A DNA stretch of 64,000 nt from Manis javanica (Eukaryota; Chordata; Mammalia; Pholidota; Manidae). The notes under the pieces are model-generated. The model was not told the DNA's origin, searched no databases, and saw nothing but the letters and a program-made list of their open reading frames with translations. Shown here piece after piece: positions 32,765-46,400 of this stretch; the first letter of the stretch is position 1, and every line of letters begins with the position of its first letter. Both the position numbers and the translations under genes were made by a program. The stretch covers positions 30,151,738 to 30,215,737 of the forward strand of contig NC_133172.1 of the NCBI RefSeq assembly GCF_040802235.1, given 5' to 3'.

Positions 32765-32768
32765 AAAA
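32712..32768 (+). repeat. (AAAT)n microsatellite in L1 tail
   Basis: About a dozen AAAT units at the poly(A) end of the + strand L1, a common fate of L1 tails. Confidence 0.95.
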
Positions 32769-32786
32769 TAAAAGAAGGGGCTTTGT

Positions 32787-32880
32787 CTTATTCACAAATA
32801 TATCTGTGAATCTAGAATAGTGTCCAGCACATGTAGATGCTTAATGAATATTTGATGGATAAATGAACAAAGTAGATGCA
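32787..32880 (+). repeat. L2 LINE 3' end, right part
   Basis: Resumes the L2 after the L1: 'tgaatctagaatagtgtccagcaca', 'tgcttaatgaatatttg', 'gataaatgaac', the usual L2 terminus. Confidence 0.75.
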
Positions 32881-33559
32881 TAGCCTGTTAAAGAAGGAAC
32901 CAGGAGAGCCACACAGCCACTGAAGAACTCACATTTAGATTCTTGATGCTTTTTCAAATGGACTGACACATCCCCTCACAGAAATACACTGGCAGGACTG
33001 AAAGCAAAAAATGTTTTATGAAGCAAGCAACTTAAGTGTGGACCCACTTCCACAGCATACTTTCTGTAGTGCAGTATAAACTTGTATTTGAAAGAATAAA
33101 TCCAGCAATTGTTATGTGAACAGAACACTTATATTATTTGTTGTTATTATGGGGAGTGCTATATGGGTATATGTAAAAAAGCAGTAAATATAAGTGTTTA
33201 AGATATATACTGCAGAGTTTATAGGATAGTTTTAAAGTTTTTTGTTAAAATACTGGGAGCCTCAAAAAACTGGGCCCCTTCCCCCTAGCCCTTGAAAAAG
33301 CCTTGATGAAAAGATAAGCTCTAATGGACCTGGGCCATGGATATTTTATCTCTGTATCACTCCCTGCCCCCCACACCAGAGTCTATCACAGGGTAGGGTA
33401 CACAGTATACATTCAGAGCTTGATCTATAGCTTGCAGATTTTATCCAGAATCTTGAGCTATCAGCTTAACTTCTCTCTAGGCCCTCATGGTGTGGGCCCC
33501 CATGCTTCAATTATCATGTCCTTCATTATCAATATCAGCATATGCTGTTGAAGCTATAT
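32881..33559. other. Unassigned intergenic DNA
   Basis: No gene, RNA gene or clear repeat recognised. Confidence 0.5.
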
Positions 33560-34200
33560 TTGAACATAGCTTGAATCCAATACTTCTGGTCCAAGTCACC
33601 ATCAGCTCTTGCCTGGACAACTGCAACCATTTCCTATTTGACTTTTTTGCTTTTGACCTCAAATCATTACATTCAGCTCTCTACACAGCAGCCAAAATGA
33701 TCTTTTGGAAACATAAGCCAGAAAAGTTATTCTGTGACTTGAAACCACCAATGGCTTGCAGCAGGCTTAGAGAAAGACCCCAGCTCCCTACCAGATTCCT
33801 TTCTCTGTCTCTTCTTACATAGCCCTCTATAACACAACTCGGACCACTTCTCTTATCTCATTCATACCACTAGGCCCCTCACTCAGTAAATTCCAGGAGC
33901 AGCTTCCTCAAACATCCTAAATTCATTCCAGCCACAAAATCTTTGCAATTATTGCTTCTGCCTGGAATAGTGCCCCCTCAGTACCTACCCCCTGATCTTT
34001 GCATTGCTGCCTTCTCATAGTGTGGTGCTCAGTTCAAAGGTCATCTCATCAGCAAGCCCTTCTCTGACCATCGAAAGGACGTAATCACTATCCAATATTA
34101 TTTTTCTTGCTTGTTTGTTTCCTTTACTAGAGAGTCAGCTTCATGAAAACAGGAGCCTTGTCTGTCTTAACACATCACCATAGTAGCTAGTTATCTGCCT
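33560..34200 (+). repeat. L2 LINE 3' end
   Basis: 'tgcctggacaactgcaacc', 'agccaaaatgatcttttg', 'ttcattccagccaca', 'agcaagcccttctctgacca', 'cagcttcatgaaaacaggagccttgtctgtctt' (shortened) follow the standard order of the L2 3' third. The open frame at 33487-33822 is part of it, not a gene. Confidence 0.8.
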
Positions 34201-35239
34201 TCTCCTTACCCTTATCTCCTGCGCACACAAAAACATATAGTTCCATCTGCCCTTCCACCAGACTCAACCACCTATGGGTCTGTCCCCATGGCCAAGAGAT
34301 GCTCCAGGGTAGGACCTTGCCTTCTGTTGCTCTCCCCACTCCACAATTATCCCAAGGCCTTGGACTTAGCAGTCCCTCAACCAATGCTTGTTGACTTGAA
34401 TGGACTTTCAATTCCCTCCTGGATTCTGAGAGCACTGCTGGGCTTCACATTTAGGAAAATTTTCCCTCTTCAACTTACAACAAAACTGAAGTCAAATCCC
34501 AATGGCAAATCTTAGAAAAATTCAAGCAATGAAATACATGATATTATTGGGGTTTAACCTATGAAAACATACCTATACATGAGTCCATACTAACATTAAA
34601 AAATAGTTGAATTAATGAGGGAGAGAGGGCAGCTTTTTCTCACAAAATTCCAGTTAATAAATATAAAATTAACTCTCCACAAGATACCTGTTACCTTTAA
34701 AGAGGCAAATAGTAACTTACAGTGGAGAAACCTGGCAGATAACCCCTTCACCAAGTAGTCAAGGTCGAAGACGTTTCACCATTACATATTACCAAGAAAG
34801 CCATATCACTTCCATGGTCTTCCTGCCAAAAATGTCTAACATTGATCTTGAGAAAACATCAGATAAACCTAAATTAAGGGACATTCTACAAAATAACAGA
34901 CTAGTACTCTTTAAAAGTATAAGGTTTTAAAAGGAAAAACAAAACTATTGAGTAGACAACTAAATGAAAAATGGCATCCTGGGCTAGAAAAGAGGATATT
35001 AGTGAAAAAACTGGCAAAATTTGTGTGTAAAGTCTATAAATTAGATAACAGTAATGGTAATTTCCTTGTTTTAAAATTGAACTAAACTATGATTATATGG
35101 TAACAGGGGAAGCTGGAAACTCACTGCCATATTTTTGCAACATTTTGGTAAACTCTAAAATCAATTCAATTACAAGTGAAAACCATTTCAAGTATATGTA
35201 GTTTAAACACAATCATCCCTCCAAACACACTGTATGAAG
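34201..35239. other. Upstream flank of LONP2, nothing assigned
   Basis: Mostly AT-rich with no clear repeat or gene. May hold distal regulatory DNA for LONP2, but nothing in the sequence proves it. Confidence 0.5.
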
Positions 35240-35900
35240 GAATCTCAGGGGGTGGTGAGCAGGCCTGGAGAGGCCCGGCCCTAGGGGAGGGGCTTTTGTG
35301 CGCCTGTTTTCGCCTATCACGCGCGTCCTACCCGGCAGCTCCGGGAGGGGGCAGCACGAAGCGGCGGCGCTTGATTCCGGGGGCGGGCCGCGGCGCGGGG
35401 CCGGAAGCAGTGGTGCCTGAGCCCGGGGGGCGTGGCGTGACCGGGGGAGGGGTCGGAAGTGGCGGCGGGTCCGGGGCTGCGAACTTTGGTCGCGGTCGGG
35501 TGGGCCTCGCTGAGCAGTCGGTCCGGCGCCCTGTGACGCCGCTATTGCGAGCGGCCGCTGCCATGTCGTCGGTGAGCCCCATCCAGATCCCGAGGCGCCT
35601 CCCGCTGCTGCTCACCCACGAGGGCGTTCTGCTGCCGGGCTCCACCATGCGCACTAGCGTGGACTCGGCCCGCAACCTGCAGCTGGTGCGGAGCCGCCTG
35701 CTCAAGGGCACGTCGCTGCAGAGCACCATCCTGGGCGTCATTCCCAACACCCCCGACCCGGCCAGCGACGCGCAGGACCTGCCGCCGCTGCACAGGTAGG
35801 CCGTGCGACCCGCGCGGCAGCTGCGGGCGGCGCGGCCTCCGCCTGCGACCCCGAGCCGGGCCAGGCCGGATTTGGCTTCGGGGTCCCGGGGTGCCGAGGC
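35240..35900 (+). promoter_or_regulatory. LONP2 CpG-island promoter
   Basis: GC content and CpG count rise sharply from about 35240 and fall after about 35900, centred on the first coding exon. GC boxes (GGGGGCGGGCC near 35380) and two ETS-type motifs (CCGGAAGC near 35401, CGGAAGTGGCGG near 35453) lie 100-180 bp before the ATG, with no TATA box in between. This fits a housekeeping promoter. The transcription start cannot be fixed from sequence alone. Confidence 0.8.
35563..35795 (+). CDS. LONP2: LONP2 exon 1 coding part
   Basis: Encodes residues 1-77 and two bases of codon 78. It starts at the first in-frame ATG (MSSVSPIQIPRRLPLLLTHE); the frame stays open further upstream but has no other ATG. 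The exon carries the beginning of the Lon N-terminal domain, including the first beta strands (LPLLLTHEGVLLPGS). The donor is CAG/gtaggc. It lies within the CpG island, giving a strong codon bias to G/C at third positions compared with later exons. Confidence 0.97.
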
Positions 35901-36544
35901 TTGCAAGCAGCCTGCGCAGCTTGGTTCTGCTTCCTACGTCTCATGTCTCAAATGGGGATGACTGCTGCTTTGGGTAGTGAAAACTGTTAGCTGCCGCTGC
36001 ATTTGGTTTTAATTATCCCTGCCCCCAGGTGTTCAGACTCTCAGAGTTACTGACTTTGCAGGCTCCTCTTTCTTTTCCTGCTTTCCCTTCCTCTTCCTTC
36101 CTTCTTACTGTCTTTTTCGTTCTCTTGACTAAGACACATACTATTGCACACGTTTTTTCTTTTCCTGTTGCAACCTAAACTGCACTGCCCCATCCATTAA
36201 CTTTTGTGTGCCTTTCTTCCACACCCCCTGCCTACCCTTTCTCTCTCCCAGTTAGTATTTATGTTCTCCTTAAAGGGCCTTTCCTGCCCACATTTTCTCT
36301 TACCTCCCTTTCTGGAACTTTCCTATCTTTTCGTCTCTCTTCTCTCATATCATAGCATTTCCTTTCGTTTCTGTTCTTAGGCCCCAATCTTACCATTAGA
36401 TTGCTCTTCATCATGGCCCTAGTTGTGTGACAGGGTGAGAGACTTAACCTGTGCCTGTTCATCTGTAATTAGAAACTGACTGCATTTATCTCTTAGATGT
36501 GTTAGGAAGAGAAATGAAATAATATGTGTAATCTGCTTGGTTGA

Positions 36545-36610
36545 TATTGCGCTGTCCAGTACTGTAGTCACTAGCCACATGTGGCTGTAGAGCCTCACTT
36601 GAAATGAGGC
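36545..36610. repeat. hAT-like relic
   Basis: 'gctgtccagtactgtagtcactagccacatgtggctg' in shortened form and 'cacttgaaat' resemble one end of a common old mammalian DNA-transposon family. Only one terminus is preserved. Confidence 0.45.
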
Positions 36611-39600
36611 TCCTCCAAATTAAGATACTAGAGTGACCAGTTGCCCCCGTTTGTTGGGGACTGTCCAGGTTTTAGCATTCAAAGTCGTACATCCCAAGAA
36701 CTACCTTTGTCTCAGACACACCAGGGGATTAGTCGCTGTAAGTGTATAGTATACACTAGATTTTGAAAATTTAGTATGAAAAATGTTTTTTTGATTAAGA
36801 CTATATATTGGAATGTTAATATTTTGGCTATTTATGGTTAAATAAAATACTAGCAATTCACCTGTTTCTTTTTACTTTATAATGTGGATACAAAAATTAC
36901 ACCTGTGCCCCTTGTTATATTTCTGTTGGTCAGTGCTGGTATACAGTATGCTCTTAAATTCTATAATTATTTTCAAACTCAGCTCCCAAGCCCCTGCCTC
37001 CTGTTGTTAACTCTTCTTGAGAAGTTTTCAGCTTAGAGACCCTCATTCATTTATAGTTATTTTTTTAAATTATGGGTTCCTGAATCTGAATGGATTTCAG
37101 GGTAAAGAATGCCTTATTTTTATCTAAAATCTTGTGGCTCTATACGTTGTTTAAGGAGAGTGCACAGCTTTCTTCAGATTCTCAAAGGAGACCCCCTTTA
37201 CTAACAAAACAAAAATACCATAGCGGTTCATTATTAGTTCACATTGTAAAAGTCTTGCATTTCTTAGGCTTGGAAAACATTTTGGCTTCTATCTGATCTG
37301 CTTTGGTTATAATTTGAGTGGAATTGAATAATTTTCAAATTTCAGAAACTCTGATAATTGTAACTTGATTTTGGTTTCTCTGCATATGACCCTACTCCTT
37401 AAGCCTCTGTTTATTTCTCCCAAAATTTTTTTTACTTTCTGTGCACAGGCATAGTTGCTTATTGAGGCAGGAGTGCTCATTAGATTTTTTATTTCTGCTA
37501 TGTATTATATGGTGATAACCCATAGGTGCCCTGTGAATTTAAAAAGTAGTTTTGAGTGACTATTGATTGATACTATCTGGCCAGATACCTTGTTTGTTTT
37601 AATGTAACTCCCTCCAAAAGAACATAACTCAATTCTTCTGCTTTGAAGTAATCATTAATATACAGATGATGAAAAATCTTATCCTTGATGTTCATATTGC
37701 TGCCTTTGTTTTAAGTGAATAGCAGTGTTAAAATTCCATCAATTAAGTTACACTAAAATTCTTCATAGGATTCCAGTGTTACTAGGACCCACAAGACTAT
37801 CTAGTTATCCTAGAAATATTGTTTGCCACTTGAAAAGTCTAGGTAGAAAGATTGTACTGCATTTTTCAGTATTAGGTTCTAATGTCTTTTTTCCCTAATA
37901 ATGACCTTAAAACACTTTAAAAATTCCTTCTAAAAGCTTTAATAATAGAAATGGAGTTATCCAGGACACTATTCTGTTTTGATACATAAATCTGCCTTTC
38001 CCCAGTTACCTGCTTTTTCAGGTCGTAGTAGTACCCGAGAGGGAAAGTGGAGGGGCTCTGCTTTTGTGTCTTGTTTCCTCTAGAACATCCAGGTTACAAT
38101 GCCACCGACTTTAAAAAGCATCAGAAGTAATTTGTTCTCCTCTGTTCTTTGCCCCACAAAGTAGCAGGGCCAGATGTTGACTTACCTGGACCACGTCCTT
38201 CACAGTTCTGAACAGTGTAGGCATGTTGCCTGACAGGAACCTTTTTAAAGGAAGAGCTGTGGATGATCCCTGCAGTGTAGCACTTGGCTCCCATGCTTCC
38301 CTGTACTGCATTTTTTGTGGCTCCTGAGTGATACAATTTTTTCTTAGTGAAATGGATAATTTAACCTTATTTGTACACTGTCCTTTCATGCATCTCAGGA
38401 TGGTCATCCAGTCTTCTAACTTTACATTCTTCAGAGTATGTGGCTTCATTTCCTCTTAGTGCTAATTTTTCAATCCTTCCTCAGTCTGAAGTGTTTTTGT
38501 TCTCTTCATCACTGGGACCCCAAATTCATTTCATTGTCATTTGTCTAACAAAGAGTGAATGCTTTATGTATAGCAGGTGCACATTTTCATAATTTGAATC
38601 AACTCTGTTCATGCATCTTTCCTAAATGTATCCCTTAGCATTCTTAGGCATTCAGGAAATGCCTGATAAATACTAAGATTTTTAAATTTAATCTTTTGCA
38701 CTAGCAAATCTGTAAGGTTAGCTTGACTTAGATTTTCTTAAATCTGCATTTATTCTTTTTAAGGAACGTTTCTCTACAGGTGGAGATGATACTACCTTTC
38801 TCACAAGGTTGAAAGGCAGTATATAATGAAATACTTATTAAAGCCTTTTGTAAACTGCAAAGCAGTAAACCTATATGTTAGTAGTATCATTTCCCAAATG
38901 GATAGTTTAAATGTAAATTTCACAAATGGAGGTTGGTGGAGGAGTGGGGAGGCCCCATAATTCTTTCAACATGGGCAAAACAACTAATATAGTTACAGAA
39001 AGTACTTGGAAGATTGAGGATTCCAAGACAAATGGAGGGCTTAAAAGTTAAACAAAAAAAGCAAATGCTTGACATATAAACTAGAGTTTAAATATTTATC
39101 TAATATACTCATGTTGGAAAACTACTTTTTGCAGTATTGCTGCTTTTAGACATTCCCATCAGTACAATTAATGGTTCTCAAATACGTTAGGACCTCTTGT
39201 ATCATCTAAATCAGTTTCCAGATTACACAAATTATAGTTGTTGTAGTCAGACTTCAGGTTAAAATAATATTTTACAACTCTGAAAGTAGATCCTTGGTTA
39301 GGAGTTTCAAAACTCTTTGCCCTGTAAAATATCACAGTAATTAAGGTGTAGGTTTATAGAACTACTAAAAGGGAAAGAACACCACTCATTTGGGTTATAA
39401 ATTTGGATCTGTTGCAAAATCAAAATTTTGCGTTTTGGTCATGCCTTGTAAAGCATGTGTTAAAAGAAGAACCAGAATATTTAGGAAGATGACTAATATA
39501 AAACCTATTATGTTAGAATTACACCAATTGAATATTTTGTTTACTTAATACCTATTTTTATGTATAAAACCTAGAGCCTGATACACAATAGAACTTGTCC

Positions 39601-41220
39601 AAAATAACACTGAACAGTCCTTTTCACAGAGCCTTTTCTCCATAATGTTTTTCACCAGGTTCTCTGTTTCAAGTCACCTATTATTTCATAGATCATGCTT
39701 TTCTTTAAAAGGGTACATTCTAGTCATCTGTTAGTGATTTTAAGAACCAATAATTAAAACTTCTGTCAGGAGGAGAGGCATAGCCCAAATCCAAGTTAAT
39801 CTCTTTTCAGTTTGTATTTTATTTGCTTTGTAAGAAAATTCATTTTAGATCCCACCTTTAATCAATGATTTAGGCTTAATGATTAAATTCATCTCCCAAT
39901 CTGGAGATATGGATTCTTCTCATCTCTCTGGTTTCTCATTGGTTTCTAGTTTGTAAACCCCTTAGGGCAGGGATCTGTTTCTTGTCCGGTGATGAACTCT
40001 TCCTGCATTGTGTAAGCACTGATGGATGTCATCTGCGGTGAATTATAGTTTTCGTTGGTCTCTGATCATTGCAGGAATTGGTCAGGCAATCTGAGTTGGT
40101 TTTCAGGAAATGTGATATATAAAATACTGCTATTAATTACGGAGGAAAAGCAGGCACAATACAAATAACTCAGTAGATAATTGCTAAATCGTTTCAAGTT
40201 TTTAAAGTATATGTTTTTTCTCCCCACCAAATTACCTTCCTAATTACTTGGTTTAAGTTATTGCTTAAATCAATTTTTATCCTCCATACACATGATAGGA
40301 CTGAAAAGATGAAAAGGAAAAATGGACGTAGTTCACAGTAAACTGAGGGCAGAGTAAAACCGAAGGTTGCACAAAATCTACAGGATGAATAATTTATAAG
40401 GAAGTAATCAAGAATAAACTGCATGTAGAAATAAGCAAAGTCACTAAACTATTCACATACTGTACTTGTATGTAATTCAGTATGTTTGAGATGAACAAGT
40501 GCAGTATTCTAGTATTACCATTTTCCCAGGGTGTTAAGAGCTTTAGTCACTTTAATTCCAGTTTCTTTTCTGAAATTACCACCTTTCCTATGACTGAGAG
40601 AATATATAATTTTAGTTAAAACCTGGAACTGCCTTCTGAATGTTAATATTTCTATTTTGGATAACTTGGGTTTGGTTTGGATGAGACTTCTTTCCTGTAA
40701 AATAAGTTTATTTGTGGCTTGGTCAGGATTGTATCTTTTGATAAGGAACTAAGGCTTAAATAAAATAGTTTTTTCAGTCAGCATTAGGTGAGGTTATTAC
40801 CACTTAGAACAGAGCTGGTTTTGTATCTTCTTGATACGTAGTAGGTCTTCAACTCTCCTCAGTTCATGACAGTGTATGACCTCCACTATTTAATCTCTAC
40901 ACTTAGAAATTCAGTATTCAAGGGTATACATGTTAATTCCCAGATTTGATTGCAGTTGTGATAAGGTGGATGTATAGAAGTTTTATAGATTGTGTAAAAA
41001 AAACTGGTATGATGTTAGAAACAAAACAGGTATTGAAACATTTCTTAGATTGATTTACATCATGTCTTTTATATTTAAATCTGTTTAAAATGCTAACATT
41101 TGTTCTGATGTAAGACTTCCTCATTCCAGCAAAATTAATTTAAGCTATGTAATTTTCAACTTTTACTCTTATGTTTTTATGCTTAAATAATCCAAATGTT
41201 TAGAAATTGCTACCTAATTT

Positions 41221-43030
41221 TTTTTAGTATACTTTTTTATGGCAGCATAGTTGATATACAATATTTTACTGGTGTCAGGTATATAACATAGTGATTCAAC
41301 AATTATGTATGTTATGAGACTCACCATGATAAGTGTAGTTACCATTTGTCACACAAAAAGATACTACAATATTATTGACTCTATTCCCTATGCTGTATTT
41401 TTTATCCCCGTCTTATTTATTTTATAATTGAAAGTTTGTATCTCTTTGTCCCCTATTTCACCCATTCCCCTACCCTGCTTCCCTAAGCAACAACCAGTTT
41501 GTATTTACGAATCTGTTTCTGGTTGGGTTTTTTTTTGGATTCCATATATACATGAAGTCATATGGTAGTTGTCTTTCTGTCTGACTTATTTCACTTAGCA
41601 TAATACCCTCTAGGTCTATCCATGTTGTCCCAAATGCAAGGTTTCATTTTTTATGGCTGAGTAGTATTCCATTGTACGTATGTATCACATCTTTATCCAT
41701 TTGTCTATTGGTGGACACTTAGGTGTTTCCATATCTTGGCTATTGTAAATAATGCTGCAAAAAATACAGGGGTGGATATATCTTTTTGAGTTAGTGATTT
41801 CGTTTTCTTCAGGTAAACATTCCAGAACTGGAATTACTAGGCTGTATGGTATATCTATTTTTAATTTATTGAGGAACCTCCATACTATTTTCCATAGTAG
41901 CTGTGCCAGTTTATATTCCCATCAACAGTGCATTAGCATTCCCTTTCTCCCCATCCTCACTAGCACTTATTTCTTGTCTTTTTGATACTAGCTACTTTGA
42001 CTGGTGTGAGGTAATATCTTATTGTGGTTTTGATTTGTATTTCCCTGATGATTAGTGATGTGGAGCATCTTGTCGTGTGTTTGTTGGCCATCTGTATGTC
42101 TTCCTTGGAAAAATGTCTATTCAGGTCCTCTGCCCATTTTTTAACCAGATTATTTGTGGGTTTTTTTGGTGTTCAGTGGTATGGATTCTTTATATATTTT
42201 GGATGTTAACCCCTTATCAGATACATCATTTGCACATATATTCAGTAAGTTCCCTTTTTGTTGATGGCTTCCTTTTCTGTGCAGAAGCTTTTTAGTGTGA
42301 TGTACTCTCACTTGTTTATTTTTGCTTTTGTTTTTCTTGCCTGGGGAGACATATCTAGAAAAAAATAGCTAATGCCAGTTTTCACGAGTTTATTGCCTAT
42401 ATTTTCCTTTAGGAGTTTTATGGTTTCAGGTCTTATAGTTAGGTCTTTGATCTATTTTGAGTATATTTTGTGTGTGGTGTAAGGCAGTGGTCCAGCTTCA
42501 TTCTTTAGCATGTAGCTATCCAGTTTTGCACTACCATTTATTGGAGAGACGGTTTTTTTCCCATTCTATATTCTTGCCTCCTTTGTCATATATTAGTTGA
42601 CCATGTAAGTGTAGGTTTATTTCTGGGTGCTCTGTTCTGTTGATCTAAATGGCTATTTTGGGGACTGGTACCATACTGTTTTGATTAATATAGCTTTGTA
42701 GTATAGTGTGAAGTCAGGGAGTATGATACTTCCAGGTTTGTTCTACTTTCTCAAATAGCTTTGGCTATTTGTGTTCTTTTGTAGTTTCATACAGATTTGA
42801 GGATTGCTCTAATTCTGTAGAAAATGCCATGGTTACTTAAATAGGGATTACATTGAATCTGTAGATTGCTTTGGGGTATGGCAATTTTTACAATATTAAT
42901 TTTTCCATCCAACCAGATTATGGAATATCTTTCCCTTCATTTGTGTTGTCTTCAGTTTCTTTCATCAGTGTCTTACAGTTTTCAGAGTACATGTTTTTCA
43001 CCTCAGTTAAAGTTCTACCTGATTTTTATA
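41221..43030 (-). mobile_element. Old 5'-truncated LINE-1 in intron 1
   Basis: Antisense L1 3' UTR (from a T-rich start at 41221) and the C-terminal third of ORF2. The ORF2 tail is recognised in reverse from 'gcataataccctctaggtc', 'ggctgagtagtattccattg', 'gatgtggagcatctt' and 'tggccatctgtatgtcttcc'. Heavily mutated, with no target duplication noticed. An older subfamily than the copies at 7194 and 61571. Confidence 0.85.
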
Positions 43031-43253
43031 ACAGGTGCTAATTAGAATGAGGCAGTCTGCTTTTGCCATATAGCTGATGATGGTGAACTGGCAAATCATG
43101 TGCCAGATGCTAAGTCAAATAAATAATTCATTTATACTCTAGATATTCTTAGTTTTTTAATGAATTTCTCAGAAAAGGCAATACTTTTTGAGGTGAGTTT
43201 CTGTTCTACTATATTGAATATTCATAATAACTGATGTTTTGTATGTTTTTCAG

Positions 43254-43488
43254 GATTGGGACCGCTGCACTGGCAGTTCAGGTTGTGGGCAGTAACTGGC
43301 CCAAGCCCCACTATACTTTACTGATTACAGGCCTGTGCCGTTTCCAGATTGTACAGGTCTTGAAAGAGAAGCCATATCCTGTTGCTGAAGTGGAACAGTT
43401 GGACCGACTCGAGGAATTTTCCAGCACCTATAAAACTAGGGAGGAGCTAGGAGAGCTGTCAGAACAGTTTTACAAATATGCAGTACAA
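43254..43488 (+). CDS. LONP2: LONP2 exon 2
   Basis: Completes codon 78 and encodes residues 79-155 (RIGTAALAVQVVGSNWPKPH to QFYKYAVQ). This is the core of the Lon N-terminal (LAN/PUA-like) domain, with the strand YTLLITGLCRFQIVQVLKE and a charged helix (EELGELSEQFYKYAVQ). Acceptor tttttcag, donor CAA/gtgagt. 235 bp, phase 2 to 0. The open frame runs a little way into the intron and then stops. Confidence 0.97.
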
Positions 43489-46400
43489 GTGAGTTGTCTT
43501 TTTTTTCCACTCTTGGAATCCCATTTTCCTTTGCTGCCCTAAGATACGATGAATTTGTTGAGTAGTGAAGTTTTAGGGCAGTATATGCGTATGTGACTTA
43601 GTAATAAAATTGTTAATTTCAATTTGCGCTTGTTTGGGATTGTATCTAAATCACTCTAGGACTTATTAGCCAACCCTTTCTAAAATTTTTCCAGAGTATT
43701 CTAGAGCTTTCCTTATAATGTCCAGTATCTCCAGATAGTTATTAACCCTAATTAATATTAAAGATTAAAATACTCCACAGAAGCTATTCTATTTGCCATT
43801 AGAATATGTAGACACCAAATTGTATGAATTAAGTTGGTTCAGAAGTAAGGGGCACAGTGAGGCAATAACTATGGAAGTTTAAGCCCACACTAGACTAATT
43901 TCAAGTATGGTTAAAACCTTGATTAACTAGAATGCTGGGAGGGAAGCATCCATTAAGGCATGCATTGAATATTTGACTCCTTAATTCTAGGTTTGAATTT
44001 TTTGGTCAACTCTAAATTGAATAGAAAGCTCCTCCACTCATCCCATTTTGTCTCAAAATACATTGAAATACATTATAAAATGTAGTCTTCTACTTTCTGT
44101 CAATGCAAATCGATGTAATCTAGTGACTATTATTGGCTGTATGAGGATCAGGCATTGTCTAAAGATCTTGATTATAAACACCATTAGTCACTGAAAAGTG
44201 AGTAGGGCAAGTGTTCACAGCCTGTGCTATTTGTACCTGATAGAGCATTTGAAGTGACACACTGCACTAGGTATGGTGAACAACAATAGAAAAATAGAGA
44301 ATTTGGAGCTATAATTTTTGTGAGGGCTGAAAGGAAGAACTTAACTCTGAAGAAAGAAACTTCAGTTTGAGAACTGGAGTAAGTGATTATGCTATTTAGG
44401 AATGAAGGAGGTAGAGGAGGGAATAGAATTTCTCTTCCTTTTCCTGGTAATCCTATCTCCCTGAATTGGTCTTCTGCTGGAATGAACACAGGTTCATTCT
44501 CTTGTCAGAGTAATTTTAAACATGTAAAGATTTTGTAATGACATTAAAGTATATTTTAGAAACAGTACCATAATTTTACTACCATCATGCATCTAATTTA
44601 ATTTTTGCTTATCTTCTGGTCTTTGTCCATATTCATTCTTATGTCTTATTTTCATATCCATGTCTAATTTTCATATTAAGTACTTTTATAAATTTTACAA
44701 GTTGGGATATCATAATTTTATCATTCCTCCTTGTAAACATTAAGATTGTTTCTAATTAGTACTTTTCTTTCATCCCCTTCTACATTTACTTCTGCATCTC
44801 TCATCAATAGTTTCCTAACTGATCTCCTGTTTTTTTCTCTCTGACCCATCCCGTTCAATAAGTCTTTCTAAACCAGTTTTGGGCATGCCTCTCCGTTGAG
44901 GAATAGACTTTAATTGCTATAGGATAAAGTTAAAATTGCTTATTATAACATTAAGGCCCTCCACAACTCTGGAAACCCCCATTTATACCCATAGCTCTAG
45001 GCACACTGTACATCAAAGAGTTTCATGTCATGTTACTTCATATCTTTGATTTTGCTTCTGTTCTCTCTGCTGGGAATGATCTTTCATTCTGAATTTTCAA
45101 AATTCTTTTTTATATTTTCCCAAATCCAGTAGACTGTAAATTTGCCTTCACAATCCCTTATACAAACCTTTTAAATATAATGCTTATCACATTGGGTTGA
45201 AATTTATCTTACATGTGTGTTTCCCACAACAAACTGAATTCATCCCCTAAAGTACCACTCTGTACTGAGCAGTATATTGGGTCTAAGAGATACTTTGTAC
45301 TCATAAATGCTTGGAGATTAAGATTTAACTGTTTTATTTTCTTAAGATAAATTCCTAGGAGAAAGAGTCTTCAAATTTATTATCTACTTCTCCCACCTGA
45401 ACAGCTTCATCATAATTATACTTTAATTCCCTTGACCCTTGGCAGATAATAGATAGGTTCCTAAATTACAGTGCTTTGATTTGATTTTCATTGCATATTA
45501 AATCTTACTAGAGTGATTAAATGAGGATTTCATATATCATTTGTGAATTAGGATGAGCAAGTTCTGCTGTGTCAAGTACTCCAAAATCTCAGTCATACAA
45601 CATAACAAAGGTATGTTTCTCACTCAGTGCTTCATGCCTAAAACTAGTGGATGTGGTGATCTACCTATTAGTATCACTTAGAATTCCAGGTAGATTAGAG
45701 ATTCATCTCAAAACATGATTTTGATGTTACTGAGGCAGGAAAAGGAAATGTGACAATTTCTCGACTGGCTTTCGATGCTTTGACCCAGAAGGAACTGTCA
45801 CTTCCCCCAGGTTTCATGGATCAAGGCAAGTCTCATAGCCGCATCTATATTCAGAGGGGGTGAAAAAAAATAGTCCTATCATGTACTCAAAACAAAAGGG
45901 CTATCTTTGACTCAAGCCCCAGTGACTGTCACAGTTAGTGAAAGCTTGCCTTTAAGCTTAATGTGACTTAGTGCCAGGATACACTGGAAATTGTTTTATA
46001 AAATTGATTCAGTCAGTGCTCAGATTCTAATTAACCCAGATGTCCTATAAAGAAAACCAACATTTCAGCTACTGATTTTTTAAAATAATAGCATGACCTA
46101 TGTTAAATTTCCAAAATTGAGCAATTAAACTGTGATTATATAAGAGAATGCTCTTGTTTGTAAGAACAAGGGTCATGATGACTGCTGCTTACTCTGAAGT
46201 GTTCAGCACTACTTGTGTGTGTGTGTGGAGAGAGAGAGAAAGCAGATGTGGCAAAATGTTAACAACTGGTGAATTTAGGGGAAGGATACGTAAGAGTTTA
46301 TTGTATTATTTTGACTATTCTATTATTTAAATTCTTTTCAAAATAAAAAATCACAGATTTATAAAGGCTTTTATAAACATTGGTATTATTCACTTTTGAG

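Larger units (their letters stand above)
27102..32769 (+). mobile_element. 5'-truncated LINE-1, + strand
   Basis: About 5.7 kb with 17-bp target duplications, inserted into an L2. It holds the end of the 5' UTR, a decayed ORF1 (27500-28266), ORF2 (28571-32396) and a 3' UTR ending in an (AAAT)n tail. More diverged than the L1 at 7194-15661, so older, and of the type with a short 3' end. Confidence 0.93.
35796..43253 (+). other. LONP2 intron 1
   Basis: About 7.5 kb, gt...cag. Mostly AT-rich and without genes. It contains a hAT-like relic near 36545 and an old L1 fragment at 41221-43030; the rest (36620-41220) shows nothing I recognise. The antisense frame at 38111-38449 has no similarity I can name. 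Confidence 0.85.

Noticed and set aside
32712..32768. CRISPR-like or other ordered repeat array
   Set aside because: It is a plain (AAAT)n tract in an L1 tail. No spaced direct repeats of CRISPR type occur in the window.
35176..35562. In-frame N-terminal extension of LONP2
   Set aside because: The frame is open upstream of the ATG at 35563 but begins with GTG and has no other ATG. GC-rich DNA often stays open by chance, and the usual LONP2 start fits perfectly.
38111..38449. Antisense 112-codon gene in LONP2 intron 1
   Set aside because: No recognisable domain, no promoter or splice context, and a competing frame overlaps it.
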